Source of the DNA: Sporosarcina cyprini
GTDB lineage: Bacteria; Bacillota; Bacilli; Bacillales_A; Planococcaceae
Assembly (NCBI RefSeq): GCF_022048975.1
Contig: NZ_JAKMHX010000030.1
Location: 682,001-746,000, forward strand
Length of the DNA stretch: 64,000 nt
Direction: 5' to 3'
The notes below the pieces were generated by a model that saw only the letters and a list, made by a program, of their open reading frames with translations, did not search any database and was not told the DNA's origin. A program made the position numbers and the translations under genes. Positions 47,477 to 57,406 of the stretch are shown here, in pieces. Every line of letters starts with the position of its first letter. The stretch's first letter is position 1.

Positions 47477-48322
47477 TTATGCATGGCAGTCAATGGTTTC
47501 AATCAGTTCTTTTCCTGATTCATCCCACTTTACCAACCGGTACACCGCATCGTGGTAAAAAATAAAACGGTAGCCATTCGGCAATGCTTCTTTCATTAAT
47601 CGTTCCTTAGCAAAAATGGATGTCATCGGGTAGTCGTCATACGCCAGCACCCATAGCGGATTGCTATGAGCGTGCGTCGGCATAATATCTCCCATGTGAA
47701 GAATTGTTTCGCCTTCTTGCTCAAGCTTTACAACGCTATGGCCGTCACTATGGCCGCCCGTATGAATCATGGAAATGCCCGGCAAGATTGTGATTTCGTC
47801 AGTAAACGTCTTCACTTGCTGCTGGATTGGCTCCCAGTTTTCCTTCCAATACGTATTTCTCGATCGGATATTCGGATTGCGCATTTCATCCCATTCGACT
47901 TGTGACACGATGATTTCGGCGTTCGGAAACATGGAAACGAGCTCGCCGTCCTGCAATCCCGTCAATCCTGCTGCATGGTCATTGTGCAAATGTGTCATTA
48001 GAACGAGATCGATATCGGCAGGTGTCAATCCTAATTCATCTAAGCTTTCTTTAACTCTCGATTCTGCCCGGACACCAAGATTCCGTTTCATTTTTTCGTT
48101 CAGTTTTCCGTTCCCCATACCTGAATCGATCAACATATTTTTGCCTTCATATTGAACGAGGATCGGATCCGTCCGCAGTTCAATCAAGTTATCCTCATCG
48201 CAGGCGTAACGCTTTGCCCACAATGCTTTCGGAACAACACCAAACATCGTCCCGCCATCCAAAAAGTTGACGCCCCCGTCTAACCATGTCAATTTCATAT
48301 TGTGAAACGTATATGTATCCAC
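47477..48322 (-). CDS. ytnP: Metallo-beta-lactamase fold lactonase YtnP
   Basis: 281 residues from GTG after GGGGGATGG. The zinc motif is [10 protein letters not shown] (HxHxDH), with [11 protein letters not shown] and [10 protein letters not shown] as further ligand blocks. Homologous to B. subtilis YtnP, which degrades lactone signals of Streptomyces and acyl-homoserine lactones, so quorum quenching is the best known role. The natural substrate here is unproven. Confidence 0.92.
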   Translation of the reverse strand: MDTYTFHNMKLTWLDGGVNFLDGGTMFGVVPKALWAKRYACDEDNLIELRTDPILVQYEGKNMLIDSGMGNGKLNEKMKRNLGVRAESRVKESLDELGLTPADIDLVLMTHLHNDHAAGLTGLQDGELVSMFPNAEIIVSQVEWDEMRNPNIRSRNTYWKENWEPIQQQVKTFTDEITILPGISMIHTGGHSDGHSVVKLEQEGETILHMGDIMPTHAHSNPLWVLAYDDYPMTSIFAKERLMKEALPNGYRFIFYHDAVYRLVKWDESGKELIETIDCHA

Positions 48323-48352
48323 AATTCCATCCCCCTTTACTTAAGTAGTGCA

Positions 48353-48997
48353 TTATTCGCAGAACTGTGCTTCCAAACGGTAGATCGGCATGCCTTTCGC
48401 CGAAAACTTCTCTTCATACTCCGTCATAATGTTATCTTCCGGCATATCCGCATGAAGGTCCAACGAAACGAATTGAAGTTTCATTCCATAAGCGGACATG
48501 GATGTGAGCGAATACTCGAACAGTTTTCGGTTGTCTGTCTTGAAATGAATTTCGCCATGCTTTCGCAGAACTGTTTCATACCGCTGTAAAAACGACTCAT
48601 GCGTCAAACGTCTTTTCGCATGTCTTGTTTTAGGCCAAGGATCGGAAAAATTCAGGTAAACCCTGTCCACATGCCCGTCTTGGAACAGCTCAGTCAAATT
48701 AGCGCCATTCGCGCGCAATAAGCGCAAATTCTTCGGCTTGTCCATTTCAATTACCTTTTCCAGCGCCGAAACGATGACATTGTCAAAAAGTTCGATGCCG
48801 ATATAGTTGATTTCAGGATTGGCAAGTGCCATGCCGATAATAAATTGACCTTTCCCCGTACCCACTTCAATATGGATCGGATGATCGTTGCCGAATTCCT
48901 GCTGCCAATCCACTTTCGGCCGTTCTTCGTCCAGAATTAACACATCTGGATGCTGGGCCATAAAATCCTTTGCCCATGGTTTGTTGCGTAACCGCAT
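48353..48997 (-). CDS. trmB: tRNA (guanine-N7-)-methyltransferase TrmB
   Basis: 214 residues, start MRLRNKPWAKDF. SAM-binding HIEVGTGKGQFIIGMA, then YLNFSDPWPKTRHAKRRLT, the tRNA-binding/catalytic block. It methylates G46 of tRNAs. The frame extends 20 codons upstream into the preceding gene's end, but family length supports this ATG. Confidence 0.97.
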   Translation of the reverse strand: MRLRNKPWAKDFMAQHPDVLILDEERPKVDWQQEFGNDHPIHIEVGTGKGQFIIGMALANPEINYIGIELFDNVIVSALEKVIEMDKPKNLRLLRANGANLTELFQDGHVDRVYLNFSDPWPKTRHAKRRLTHESFLQRYETVLRKHGEIHFKTDNRKLFEYSLTSMSAYGMKLQFVSLDLHADMPEDNIMTEYEEKFSAKGMPIYRLEAQFCE

Positions 48998-49022
48998 ATC
49001 TCTACACTCATTTCTATAATCT

Positions 49023-49997
49023 TTATTCTTCCTCGTCCTGTTCCTCTGGCTGTTCAAATGATTCCAAAAGCCGGCTCATCGCAGTCGTCTGGCCGATATC
49101 CAAGATGGCTTGCGCCGCTTTAAATTGATTAAATTTCATCGGTGTCGTCGATTGCGCCAAACCATTGAACCAATCTGGGAACGAACGCCGGTCAATAGCC
49201 CGGATATCATAAGGCGATCCGGGATAATCAATATAGCCATTTCGGGAGACGATATATTTGCGTACCGGGAAATCAATTCCTTCCCGTGCGAATAGCCCCG
49301 TTATGATCTTTTCCATCCGGTTCAAGCCAATTGTCGGATTTAACAATTTTGCTTCCTGATCCCCGAACTTTTTTAACCAAAACCGATCGCTCTCCCCGAT
49401 GAAAACTGCTGCATCTTCCTTTTCAACGACTGTCAGACACATGCATTCGATGGGGGTAAGCAATATGATGTCCAGTTCAACTGGTGCTTTCTTCACTTTT
49501 ACAATCGGATAATAAAACAATAAATAACTATCCGGTAATTGTAATGTTAATTCCCGCAGAAACGTGTCACGGAAAAAACGAGCGTCCACTCTGGATTTAT
49601 CCAATAAGGTGGAACTGGCCCATTTGATTTGAAAATGAAACAGCTGGTCCAAGTAGAGCTTGCGCATATGAGCCATGTCATTGGGACGCTGCACAAGGTT
49701 CGGCTGAAAATCGAATTCCTCCTCGGCATCAGCTTCCTGCTCCTCGAGCTGCTCATCCTCCGGCTCCTGCTTCCGGTTGAATAACCGGAGAATCGGGCTA
49801 AACCATTTCCGATCCTCCGGAATATCTCCGGTTTCTTCATCTTCTGTTTCTAACACAGATAGATCCGTTCCATTTTCCCATTGAAACCTCATCCGTTCCC
49901 ACTGTGATTTTTTCAGCCTGATAAACTGTGTCGGATATCGTGACAAATCATTTTCATAACGGGAAATATAATCGAGCAACTTCACTAGCTGCGCCAT
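49023..49997 (-). CDS. NERD-like (nuclease-related) domain protein
   Basis: 324 residues. An N-terminal region of charged helices with an acidic linker (about 75-100, rich in E and D) precedes a domain (about 125-270) with a NERD-type pattern. The domain has RDTFLRELTLQLPDSYLLFY, then VELDIILLTP and LTVVEKEDAAVFIG. NERD domains are restriction-endonuclease-like folds, but the usual E-x-K motif is altered (VVEKE), so activity is uncertain. It lies between trmB and dat on the same strand, where B. subtilis has ytzH/ytmP. The family call is tentative. Confidence 0.6.
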   Translation of the reverse strand: MAQLVKLLDYISRYENDLSRYPTQFIRLKKSQWERMRFQWENGTDLSVLETEDEETGDIPEDRKWFSPILRLFNRKQEPEDEQLEEQEADAEEEFDFQPNLVQRPNDMAHMRKLYLDQLFHFQIKWASSTLLDKSRVDARFFRDTFLRELTLQLPDSYLLFYYPIVKVKKAPVELDIILLTPIECMCLTVVEKEDAAVFIGESDRFWLKKFGDQEAKLLNPTIGLNRMEKIITGLFAREGIDFPVRKYIVSRNGYIDYPGSPYDIRAIDRRSFPDWFNGLAQSTTPMKFNQFKAAQAILDIGQTTAMSRLLESFEQPEEQDEEE

Positions 49998-50012
49998 GGC
50001 ATTTCACTCCGT

Positions 50013-50867
50013 TCAGTTTGCTTTGACCGGTACTGGGATTTGGCGGGCAAATGCCTCCTGCAACTGTTTCGTTACAGTTCCCGGCTGCCCATTTCCGATC
50101 GGATGGCCGTCAATTGAAACGATCGGGGTAATTTCCGCAGTTGTTGACGTAAGGAAAAATTCATCCATGCTTAATGCTTCGATTGGCGTAAACTCTTTCT
50201 CCACAAATGGAATTGCGAGTTCTTCGCAAAGCTTCATCACAACCCGGCGAGTAATCCCGTTCAAGATGAGATTTGTGGCAGGGTGTGTATAGACAGTGCC
50301 ATTTTTAATGCCGAAAACATTGGAGGATGAACCTTCCATCACGATGCCATCCCGTACAAATAATGCTTCTGCACAACCTGCTTCAAAAGCTTCTTGTTTA
50401 GCCAATACATTGCCTAATAAGTTCAAGCTTTTAATATCACAGCGAAGCCATCTGACATCGTCGACGATTTTCACTCGGACACCTTCATCAATATTCTTCA
50501 AAGGCCGAGGATTATTGATGGCATAAGCAGTCACGACAGGAGTGACCGGAATTTCGGGAAACTGATGCGTTCTTGGGGAAACCCCTCTTGTTGCTTGGAT
50601 ATAAATATGACCCGTTTCAATTTGATTCGCCTTGACTAATTCGTTGGCGACATCGATTAACTCCTCTTTCGAGTAAGGCAGCACCATCTTCACTTTTTCC
50701 GCACTTTCCAGAAGCCGGTTAAAATGTTCCTCTGCAGTATAAAGTTCGCCATTGTACACCTTTACAACCTCATATACCCCATCTCCAAAATAATAGCCCC
50801 GATCATCGATGGAGATCTTACATCCCTCTTGGTCCTTGAATTGGCCATCCATAAAATAGATCATCAT
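50013..50867 (-). CDS. dat: D-amino acid aminotransferase
   Basis: 284 residues, fold-type IV PLP enzyme. The catalytic lysine is in CDIKSLNLLGNVLAKQ. DDRGYYFGDGVYEV and EGSSSNVFGIKNG are family signatures. It interconverts D-alanine and D-glutamate with 2-oxo acids and supplies D-glutamate for peptidoglycan. Its ATG overlaps the pepV stop by four bases, as in other Bacillales. Confidence 0.96.
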   Translation of the reverse strand: MMIYFMDGQFKDQEGCKISIDDRGYYFGDGVYEVVKVYNGELYTAEEHFNRLLESAEKVKMVLPYSKEELIDVANELVKANQIETGHIYIQATRGVSPRTHQFPEIPVTPVVTAYAINNPRPLKNIDEGVRVKIVDDVRWLRCDIKSLNLLGNVLAKQEAFEAGCAEALFVRDGIVMEGSSSNVFGIKNGTVYTHPATNLILNGITRRVVMKLCEELAIPFVEKEFTPIEALSMDEFFLTSTTAEITPIVSIDGHPIGNGQPGTVTKQLQEAFARQIPVPVKAN

Positions 50868-52267
50868 TGTTCCCCTTTCTTTTCTCCAGCCAATCGGCTG
50901 ATGGCATCTGCATAAATGGCTGTCGCCTTCATCAAGTCTTCTATATATACATATTCATCGGCTTGGTGCGCGACATCCTCCCTATCAGGGAAAAGCATTC
51001 CGAAAGCGACGCCTTTTTCCAGCACTCTCGCATACGTCCCGCCTCCAATCGCCAATAGTTCCGCCTCATCGCCAGTATGGTCTGTGTAGACAGCTTGAAG
51101 CGTTTTGATGAACGGATCTGCTGCATCGACATGATGTGGTTTGGAATTAGATGAAACAGCCAGCTGAAATGCAGTCTGTTCAAGTCTTTCTTTACACGTC
51201 TCGATTTTATCATCAAACGGATACGTAACGGAATAGCGCATACTAACTTTTATGATTCCTCCGGCAGATTCAGTGAATTCTACAATGCCTGCATTCAATG
51301 TCGTATCGCCGGACACCTCATCGTTAAATGCTAAACCAAGAAAATTCCCTCTCGTTTCCGTACCAAATGCATCGAGCATGAACTGAGTGAAATCTTTAGA
51401 TGAGCCTTCCTCGAAGACACGATTCAGGAAGGAAGCAAGCAGCACGGCAGCATTGATCCCTTGATCGGGCTCCATGGCATGTGCGGATTTCCCTTCTACC
51501 GTAATGATCGTTTGTCCGTTTTCGTTTGTAATGGAACCTTTCGCTGAGTTGATGTTCAAGTAACTTTCAAACTTCTCAGCTATGTCTGAAGCGTTTAGCG
51601 ACGTTACCGCCTCCGCATGATCTGGAACCATATTCGTCCGATTTCCAGATCGGAATTTGAGCAGCTGGCCGTCTGGTTTGAATGTATGTTGATTGAAATG
51701 AAGCGACGCGATACCTTTCTCTGCATGAATAATTGGAAAATCGGCATCCGGCGCAAAGCCGAGCGTTGGCATTTCTTCTGTTTCGAAATAACGGTCCATA
51801 CACCGGAAGCCACTTTCTTCGTCAGCACCAACAATGAGGCGGACTCGTTTTGACAAAGGAATACCTGCTTCCTTCACCATTTTCATGGCATGCCAAGCTG
51901 CGATTGTCGGGCCTTTATCATCAATTGCACCACGGCCAAACAATTTTCCATCCTTCACAGTCCCTTCAAAAGGACCGTATGTCCAATTGCTGCCCGCAGG
52001 AACTACATCGACATGACAAAGAATGCCGAGTAATTCATCGCCTTCTCCCATCTCAATATGACCTGCCATATGATCGATGTCCTTCACCGTAAAACCCGCT
52101 CGGCGGCCTTCTTCCAACATCCATTCCAAAGCCTCGGCTGGACCCGGTCCAAATGGAGCTTCCTTAGAAGCAGAGCTTTCATCGAGTACGGAAGGGATGG
52201 AAACCAATTGCTGCAAATCTCCGATGATCTGCTCCTGCCGTCGTAACGCCTCTTCTTTCCAATCCAT
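50864..52267 (-). CDS. pepV: Dipeptidase PepV (M20 family)
   Basis: 467 residues, start MDWKEEALRRQEQ. Di-zinc M20 peptidase: GILCHVDVVPAG, GRGAIDDKGPTIAAW, VGADEESGF, and later SAHAMEPDQGINA. It hydrolyses dipeptides, including some with an N-terminal D-amino acid. It forms an operon with dat; the pair is conserved. Confidence 0.95.
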   Translation of the reverse strand: MDWKEEALRRQEQIIGDLQQLVSIPSVLDESSASKEAPFGPGPAEALEWMLEEGRRAGFTVKDIDHMAGHIEMGEGDELLGILCHVDVVPAGSNWTYGPFEGTVKDGKLFGRGAIDDKGPTIAAWHAMKMVKEAGIPLSKRVRLIVGADEESGFRCMDRYFETEEMPTLGFAPDADFPIIHAEKGIASLHFNQHTFKPDGQLLKFRSGNRTNMVPDHAEAVTSLNASDIAEKFESYLNINSAKGSITNENGQTIITVEGKSAHAMEPDQGINAAVLLASFLNRVFEEGSSKDFTQFMLDAFGTETRGNFLGLAFNDEVSGDTTLNAGIVEFTESAGGIIKVSMRYSVTYPFDDKIETCKERLEQTAFQLAVSSNSKPHHVDAADPFIKTLQAVYTDHTGDEAELLAIGGGTYARVLEKGVAFGMLFPDREDVAHQADEYVYIEDLMKATAIYADAISRLAGEKKGEQ

Positions 52268-52635
52268 CAATTCAAGCACCTCTTTTCGTTAATACTCTCT
52301 ATTTTCACACGTTGGGCGAATAAAATAAAGAACAATACGTCGTTCCCATGTATTTCATTTTCAACAGATTCGGATGGATTTTTCGCCCCTCTACACCCAA
52401 ATTGGTCTCGTCATATTGTCTCTTCTTCAATAGGTTGTACCAAAAGACAAAGTTAACAATAAATTCATGCATTTTTAATAGTAATGCGCTATAATTATAT
52501 TGTCAGAACAATTCACTGACATTCCTAGATGTGAAAGGAGTGCAATATCAGGAGCAATTTCACGAGCAAAGGTAACATTCAGACGTCTCATGCCCATCGA
52601 TTTTGGAAAATGAAGATGAAGGAGTGGTCTCCAAG
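52268..52635. other. pepV-ytzE intergenic region with candidate operator
   Basis: A 368-base divergent gap. Seen on the plus strand are a TATAAT (52490-52495) with a weak -35, directly followed by an inverted repeat TGTCAG-N9-CTGACA (52501-52521) that could bind YtzE. Then come a purine-rich AAAGGAG at about 52535, which has no proper ORF behind it, and the ytzE binding site AAGGAG near 52620. The left 150 bases show nothing clear. Confidence 0.4.
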
Positions 52636-52857
52636 TTGAATCCTGCTACTGATCGTATGCTTACCCGAATCAAAGACGTTTACTTATACATCCTTGACAG
52701 AGGTACAGTCACAACAGAAAACGTGGTCGAGGAATTCGGAATAACAAACCGCACCGCTCAAAGGGATTTAAATGTTCTTGAGTACAACGAGCTCATTATA
52801 AGCCCGGCACGCGGAAAATGGACGACAACTAAGAAAAAAGTGAAATTGCCTTCCTAA
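52636..52857 (+). CDS. ytzE: DeoR-type HTH regulator YtzE
   Basis: 73 residues from a TTG behind AAGGAG (the spacing, 11, is long; the frame opens 11 codons earlier). It is a lone DeoR-family winged helix-turn-helix (MLTRIKDVYLYILDRGTVTT, then EFGITNRTAQRDLNVLEY and SPARGKWTTTKKKVK) without an effector domain, matching B. subtilis YtzE (71 residues). Targets are unknown; autoregulation through the inverted repeat at its promoter is possible. Confidence 0.88.
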   Translation: MNPATDRMLTRIKDVYLYILDRGTVTTENVVEEFGITNRTAQRDLNVLEYNELIISPARGKWTTTKKKVKLPS

Positions 52858-52875
52858 TATTGCTTTCCTTAACGG

Positions 52876-52926
52876 AAAGGAGGCTGTCCGGCAGTCGATA
52901 TGACATGCCGAACAGCCTCCTTTTTT
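52876..52926. terminator. Bidirectional terminator between ytzE and the pseudouridine synthase gene
   Basis: GGAGGCTGTCCGGC pairs imperfectly with GCCGAACAGCCTCC, ending TTTTTTGC on the plus strand. Confidence 0.82.
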
Positions 52927-52932
52927 GCGGAT

Positions 52933-53643
52933 TCACGGCGCGAGGATCGATGACAATTCCTCATCGGTCAATTCGCGATATTCTCCTAAGTCCAATTCAT
53001 CATCTAGCTTCAAGGCTCCCATCGACAAGCGCTTTAAATAGATGACACGCTTCCCGACCGCCTCAAACATCCTTTTCACTTGATGGAACTTCCCTTCCGT
53101 GATCGTCAGCTCAATTTCAGAAATTGAATCGGAATCAAGTATCCGCAAAATGCCCGGCTTAGTTTCAAAACCATCTTCTAGCGTCAGGCCTTGTGCAAAT
53201 AGCAAAATATCCTCTTCCGTAACGACGCCCTCAATGCGGGCATAATACGTCTTCGGCACTTCCTTTTTCGGCGACAGGAGATTATGTGTCAGCTTCCCAT
53301 CATTCGTCAATAACAGCAGACCTTCCGTATCCTTATCAAGCCTGCCAACAGGAAACGGATCAAAATGGCGGTCTTCCGGATCCAGCAGATCAACAACCGT
53401 CCGATCGCGGAAATCCTCTGTAGCTGATACGACACCTGGCGGCTTATTCATCATAAGATAGATGAATTCCTTATAAACGACCCGCTCTCCTAGAATTGAA
53501 ACCACATCCTGATGCGGATCAACATGAGAGGCTGCATCTTTTACAGGCACCTCATTCACTTTGACAGCGCCTTTTTTCAATAGCTGCTTCACTTCTTTTC
53601 GAGATCCATAGCCCATATTGGCAAGCAATTTATCAAGTCTCAT
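52933..53643 (-). CDS. rsuA: 16S rRNA pseudouridine synthase (RsuA family, YtzG)
   Basis: 236 residues, start MRLDKLLANMGYGSRKEV after GGAAGGTGACGGT. An S4 RNA-binding domain at the N-terminus precedes the synthase domain with the catalytic aspartate in FPVGRLDKDTEGLLLLTNDG. GKFHQVKRMFEAVGKRV is the other family block. It probably makes pseudouridine 516 (E. coli numbering) in 16S rRNA. It lies 4 bases after the flippase gene, in one operon. Confidence 0.93.
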   Translation of the reverse strand: MRLDKLLANMGYGSRKEVKQLLKKGAVKVNEVPVKDAASHVDPHQDVVSILGERVVYKEFIYLMMNKPPGVVSATEDFRDRTVVDLLDPEDRHFDPFPVGRLDKDTEGLLLLTNDGKLTHNLLSPKKEVPKTYYARIEGVVTEEDILLFAQGLTLEDGFETKPGILRILDSDSISEIELTITEGKFHQVKRMFEAVGKRVIYLKRLSMGALKLDDELDLGEYRELTDEELSSILAP

Positions 53644-53647
53644 ACCG

Positions 53648-55264
53648 TCACCTTCCAAAACCGAATTTCTTCGTAAATCGTGTCAGCCGTTCTCCGAACA
53701 ACTTTTGTGCCAATCCTGTTTTTAATGACAGGAATCCATAAATAGCAGCACCGACAGCCGCACAAATGCCGATATAAAGCAAGGCTTGGAATTTACCTCC
53801 TACAGGACTGATTGCCAGTAAGCCTTTTAATGTTAAGTGGACAGCGATCAGCATGATCAAATTGAAAATGCTGATTAAGATCAATCGTCGGTACACCATT
53901 TTCGAACGATAATTCAATTCCTTGGCGATGACAACGATATTAATACCTACAGCGATGATATATCCAATCGCCGTAGCTGCAATGGCGCCATCCGTTTCAA
54001 ACATCTTGATGAGTGGAATGTTCAGCATTAATTTGAATAGCAATCCGAGCAAGGACGTGAAGACAATCCATTTATGCTTATCGATTCCTTGTAAAATGGC
54101 GGCTGTCACTGTGTAAAGGCCAAACAGAATCGCTACAGGCGCATAGCTGAACAGAACTTCTGCCCCGACTGCGTCTTTTTCATAAAGGAATTGATACGTT
54201 TCGTTAGATAGTACCATTAAGCCGATGACCATCGGAACAGTGAGGAATAGCATGATTTGGAACGTTTGATCCAACGAGCGATTGATCCCTTTCTGATCGC
54301 TCTTCGTATAGAAGTTTGTAATGACCGGAATGAGCGCCATGGAAAATCCGGTTGCTACCATGACCGGGATCATGACAATTTTATGTGTCAAAAAGTTGAG
54401 CATGGATAAGTATTCATCCGATACTTTAGCGAGACCGATCGATCCCATTGCTTCATTAAAAGTAATCATATCAACAAACTGGTATAACGGATTAATGACT
54501 CCCACCAAAACGAAAGGTATCGTATAGCCGATCACTTCTTTGTACATATCGACAAACGTAATTTGGCTTGCCGGTGGACTTGCATCATACAGTTGCTGAA
54601 TTTCCGGCTTGTATTTCATCCAGTAGCGATACAAGACGACAAGTCCTGCGAGTGCACCGATAAATGCAGCGAAAACGGCAAAATTAACAGCAGTCCGCGG
54701 GGAGAGTTTGAGGACATCTACAACGACATAAGCGCCGATCAGAACGACTCCGATTCGGATAATCTGTTCAACGAGCTGAGACACGGATGTCGGTTCGAAT
54801 TTCTGAAAACCTTGGAAATACCCTCGGACAATACTCATAATTGGTACCGCAAGCAACGCGTAGCTGACCCAGCGGATAACAGTTGCAATTTCCTCAATGC
54901 TAAAGCTTTGGTCTTCTGATTTATGTACCAGTCCAGCAATCGGCTCAGCAAGGAAGTAGAGTATTAAAAACGAAAGAAAACCGGTAATTGACATAACAAG
55001 CATACCGGATTTCATTAATTTCTTTCCTGTGGCATAATCACCTAGCGCATTATATTTGGAGACATATTTGGAGATAGCGAGAGGTGCTCCAGAGATTGCG
55101 ATGGAAAGCGCCAGATTATAAGGTATGTATGCGTATTGGTACAATCCGACATTTTCTTTCCCGATGATGCTATAAAACGGTATAACATACAATAGACCAA
55201 GGGCTTTCGATAAAAACAGCCCAATGGTTAAAATGGCCGTGCCTTTTACTAAATTTGATGACAT
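53648..55264 (-). CDS. murJ: Lipid II flippase MurJ (YtgP)
   Basis: About 538 residues with about 14 membrane helices, MATE-like MVF/MOP fold. Start MSSNLVKGTAILTIGLFLSK; SIVRGYFQGFQKFEPTSVSQ, then VEQIIRIG, is the conserved family block. YtgP is the B. subtilis MurJ that exports lipid II for peptidoglycan synthesis, acting in parallel with Amj. Spacing to the synthase gene is 4 bases. A start five codons upstream is possible. Confidence 0.93.
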   Translation of the reverse strand: MSSNLVKGTAILTIGLFLSKALGLLYVIPFYSIIGKENVGLYQYAYIPYNLALSIAISGAPLAISKYVSKYNALGDYATGKKLMKSGMLVMSITGFLSFLILYFLAEPIAGLVHKSEDQSFSIEEIATVIRWVSYALLAVPIMSIVRGYFQGFQKFEPTSVSQLVEQIIRIGVVLIGAYVVVDVLKLSPRTAVNFAVFAAFIGALAGLVVLYRYWMKYKPEIQQLYDASPPASQITFVDMYKEVIGYTIPFVLVGVINPLYQFVDMITFNEAMGSIGLAKVSDEYLSMLNFLTHKIVMIPVMVATGFSMALIPVITNFYTKSDQKGINRSLDQTFQIMLFLTVPMVIGLMVLSNETYQFLYEKDAVGAEVLFSYAPVAILFGLYTVTAAILQGIDKHKWIVFTSLLGLLFKLMLNIPLIKMFETDGAIAATAIGYIIAVGINIVVIAKELNYRSKMVYRRLILISIFNLIMLIAVHLTLKGLLAISPVGGKFQALLYIGICAAVGAAIYGFLSLKTGLAQKLFGERLTRFTKKFGFGR

Positions 55265-55383
55265 AAATGATCCATCCATTCTTTAGAGCTATGTTATAGT
55301 TTACCCCCGACCGTCAAATTTCACAATGGGTATCAATGTTATTGTGTATAATAAAGAAAAACAGAAAGTGTGGGGTACCTACT

Positions 55384-56649
55384 ATGTATGACGTTATTAT
55401 AGTCGGCGGGGGTCCTTCCGGCTTGATGGCTTCGATTGCGGCAGCTGAAAACGGAAAAAAGGTCCTCCTGCTCGATAAAGGAAAAAAGCTTGGACACAAG
55501 TTATCCATTTCAGGGGGCGGGCGCTGCAATGTGACAAATCGCCTTCCAATCGAAGAAATCATTAAACATATACCCGGAAATGGCCGTTTCTTATACGGAC
55601 CTTTTTCGGTTTTCAATAATGAAGACATCATCCGCTTTTTTGAAGGACTAGGTGTGCCGTTAAAAGAAGAAGATCACGGCAGAATGTTCCCTGTATCAAA
55701 CAAAGCAAAGGATGTCGTCAACGCACTCCTGTCCGAAATGGAACGTCTTCATGTGGACGTGAAACTCGAGACACGAGTGAAAAAACTGTTGATGGACGAC
55801 ACACAAGTGATAGGAGTGCGGCTTGAATCCGGTGAGGAAATTCGCTCCCGGGCCATCGTAATCGCAGTAGGCGGTAAAGCAGTTCCGCAAACCGGTTCAA
55901 CAGGCGACGGCTACCCATGGGCAGAAAAGGCCGGACATACCGTGACAGAACTCTACCCGACTGAAGTTCCTTTACTATCGAATGAGCCATTTATCAACTC
56001 GGCAGAACTGCAAGGGCTCGCATTAAGAGATGTAGCCGTATCCGTTTTAAATGCAAAAGGGAAAGCTCTCGTTACGCACCAAATGGACATGCTCTTCACC
56101 CATTTCGGATTAAGCGGACCTGCCATTCTCCGATGCAGCCAATATGTCGTTAAGGAAAGAAAAAAGAACGGCAATCAGCCCGTCGATATCCGAATCGACT
56201 CGTTTCCTGACAAAAATGAAGAGAACGTCTTCCAGCTATTATCTACCCACATCAAGGAAGATCCAAAGAAGGCTGTAAAAAATGTCTGGAAAGGCCTCGT
56301 GCCAGAACGCTGGCTATTATTTCTACTCGACCGCGCCGGCATCGACCCTAGCGAAATCGGCGCCACGCTCGCAACCGAAAAACTAAGAAGGCTCGCCACT
56401 TCCTTAAAAGCATTCACGATGAAAGTGAACGGCACCCAGCCCATCGAGAAAGCGTTCGTTACAGGCGGCGGCGTTTCGGTCAAAGAAATCGAACCGAAAA
56501 CGATGGCCTCCCGCAAAAAAGAAGGACTTTATTTCTGCGGCGAAATCCTCGACATCCACGGATACACAGGCGGCTATAACATCACATCCGCCCTCGTTAC
56601 AGGCCGCATAGCAGGCATGAGTGCCGGACAGTATGCTTCGGAGGAATGA
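55384..56649 (+). CDS. ytfP: NAD(P)/FAD-dependent oxidoreductase (YtfP/HI0933 family)
   Basis: 421 residues from [20 protein letters not shown] behind GTGGGGTACCTACT. The Rossmann GxGxxG is followed by [19 protein letters not shown], and the end reads [17 protein letters not shown] (second FAD block). This matches the HI0933-like/BaiN flavoprotein family. The substrate in bacilli is unknown. TATAAT at 55347-55352 may be its promoter. It is divergent from murJ. Confidence 0.92.
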   Translation: MYDVIIVGGGPSGLMASIAAAENGKKVLLLDKGKKLGHKLSISGGGRCNVTNRLPIEEIIKHIPGNGRFLYGPFSVFNNEDIIRFFEGLGVPLKEEDHGRMFPVSNKAKDVVNALLSEMERLHVDVKLETRVKKLLMDDTQVIGVRLESGEEIRSRAIVIAVGGKAVPQTGSTGDGYPWAEKAGHTVTELYPTEVPLLSNEPFINSAELQGLALRDVAVSVLNAKGKALVTHQMDMLFTHFGLSGPAILRCSQYVVKERKKNGNQPVDIRIDSFPDKNEENVFQLLSTHIKEDPKKAVKNVWKGLVPERWLLFLLDRAGIDPSEIGATLATEKLRRLATSLKAFTMKVNGTQPIEKAFVTGGGVSVKEIEPKTMASRKKEGLYFCGEILDIHGYTGGYNITSALVTGRIAGMSAGQYASEE

Positions 56650-56841
56650 AAAAATTGAAAGTGGAGGCTGTCCTGTTTTGGGCAGCCTTCATGATATATG
56701 AATGGTCAACGGCTGAATGGCTTTAGCTGGGAATTCGAGGCTAAAGCCATTTTTCTCGTTAAGAGAGAAAATGTTTGCCGTTGTCTTTAATTAGTATCGA
56801 TTGGTGTGGATTCGTTGATCGTTATAGATCGCTTTGCAGAG

Positions 56842-57270
56842 TATATTGGCGTTCATTTCGGGTTATTGGCAACCTGAGTTTTTGGCTTTCAGCTCGAGTT
56901 ATTGGCGTTCACCCAGAGTTATTGGCGTTCAGCCTGAGTTATTGGCGTTCAACTCGAGTTATTGGCGTTCGGCCCGAGTTATTGGCGTTCACCCGGTTTT
57001 ATTGGCGTTCGCTTGATATTCTGGCGTTCAGCTCATTTATCTGGCGTTCGGCTTGATTTTCTGGCGTTCAATTCATTTATCTGGCGTTCGGCTTGATTTT
57101 CTGGCGTTCAGCCCATTTATCTGGCGTTCAACTTGATTTTCTGGCGTTCAGTTCATTTATCTGGCGTTCGGCTTGATTTTCTGGCGTTCAGCTCATTTAT
57201 CTGGCGTTCGGCTTGATATTCTGGCATTCACCCGGTTTTATTGGCGTCCACTCATATATCTAGCCTTCTT
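56842..57270. repeat. 20-bp tandem repeat array, about 22 units
   Basis: The core (T/C)TGGCGTTC recurs with a period of exactly 20 bases, apart from two small slips (near 56868-56884 and 57004-57023). Units in the left half read like TTATTGGCGTTCAGCCTGAG. The right half alternates two variants ending GGCTTGAT and AGCTCATT, giving a 40-bp higher-order period. It fills most of the 757-base gap between ytfP and leuS. The remaining parts (56650-56840 and 57271-57350) show no gene. ORFs read through it are artefacts of the repeat. Confidence 0.93.
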
Positions 57271-57353
57271 TACCAAAGGTATCGGTCACTTCGCCAGGTA
57301 ATATCAATCACTTCAATTTCGCCTACTACCTAGCATCCTTACCCATGTATCCA

Positions 57354-57400
57354 AAACAAAAAACAGATGGAGAAAAACGATTGTTTTTCCCCATCTGTTA
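57354..57400 (-). terminator. Rho-independent terminator after leuS
   Basis: AACAGATGG pairs with CCATCTGTT (57362-57370, 57391-57399), with a minus-strand TTTTTTG run. It sits 7 bases past the leuS stop. Confidence 0.85.
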
Positions 57401-57406
57401 TAAATG

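Noticed and set aside
56775..57056. Small proteins encoded through the 20-bp repeats (SYWRSARVIGVH-like)
   Set aside because: They translate the tandem repeat. The 20-bp period is not a multiple of three, and the frames are open only because the unit lacks stops.
56842..57270. Reading the 20-bp array as a CRISPR
   Set aside because: Repeats are contiguous without unique spacers and no cas gene is near.
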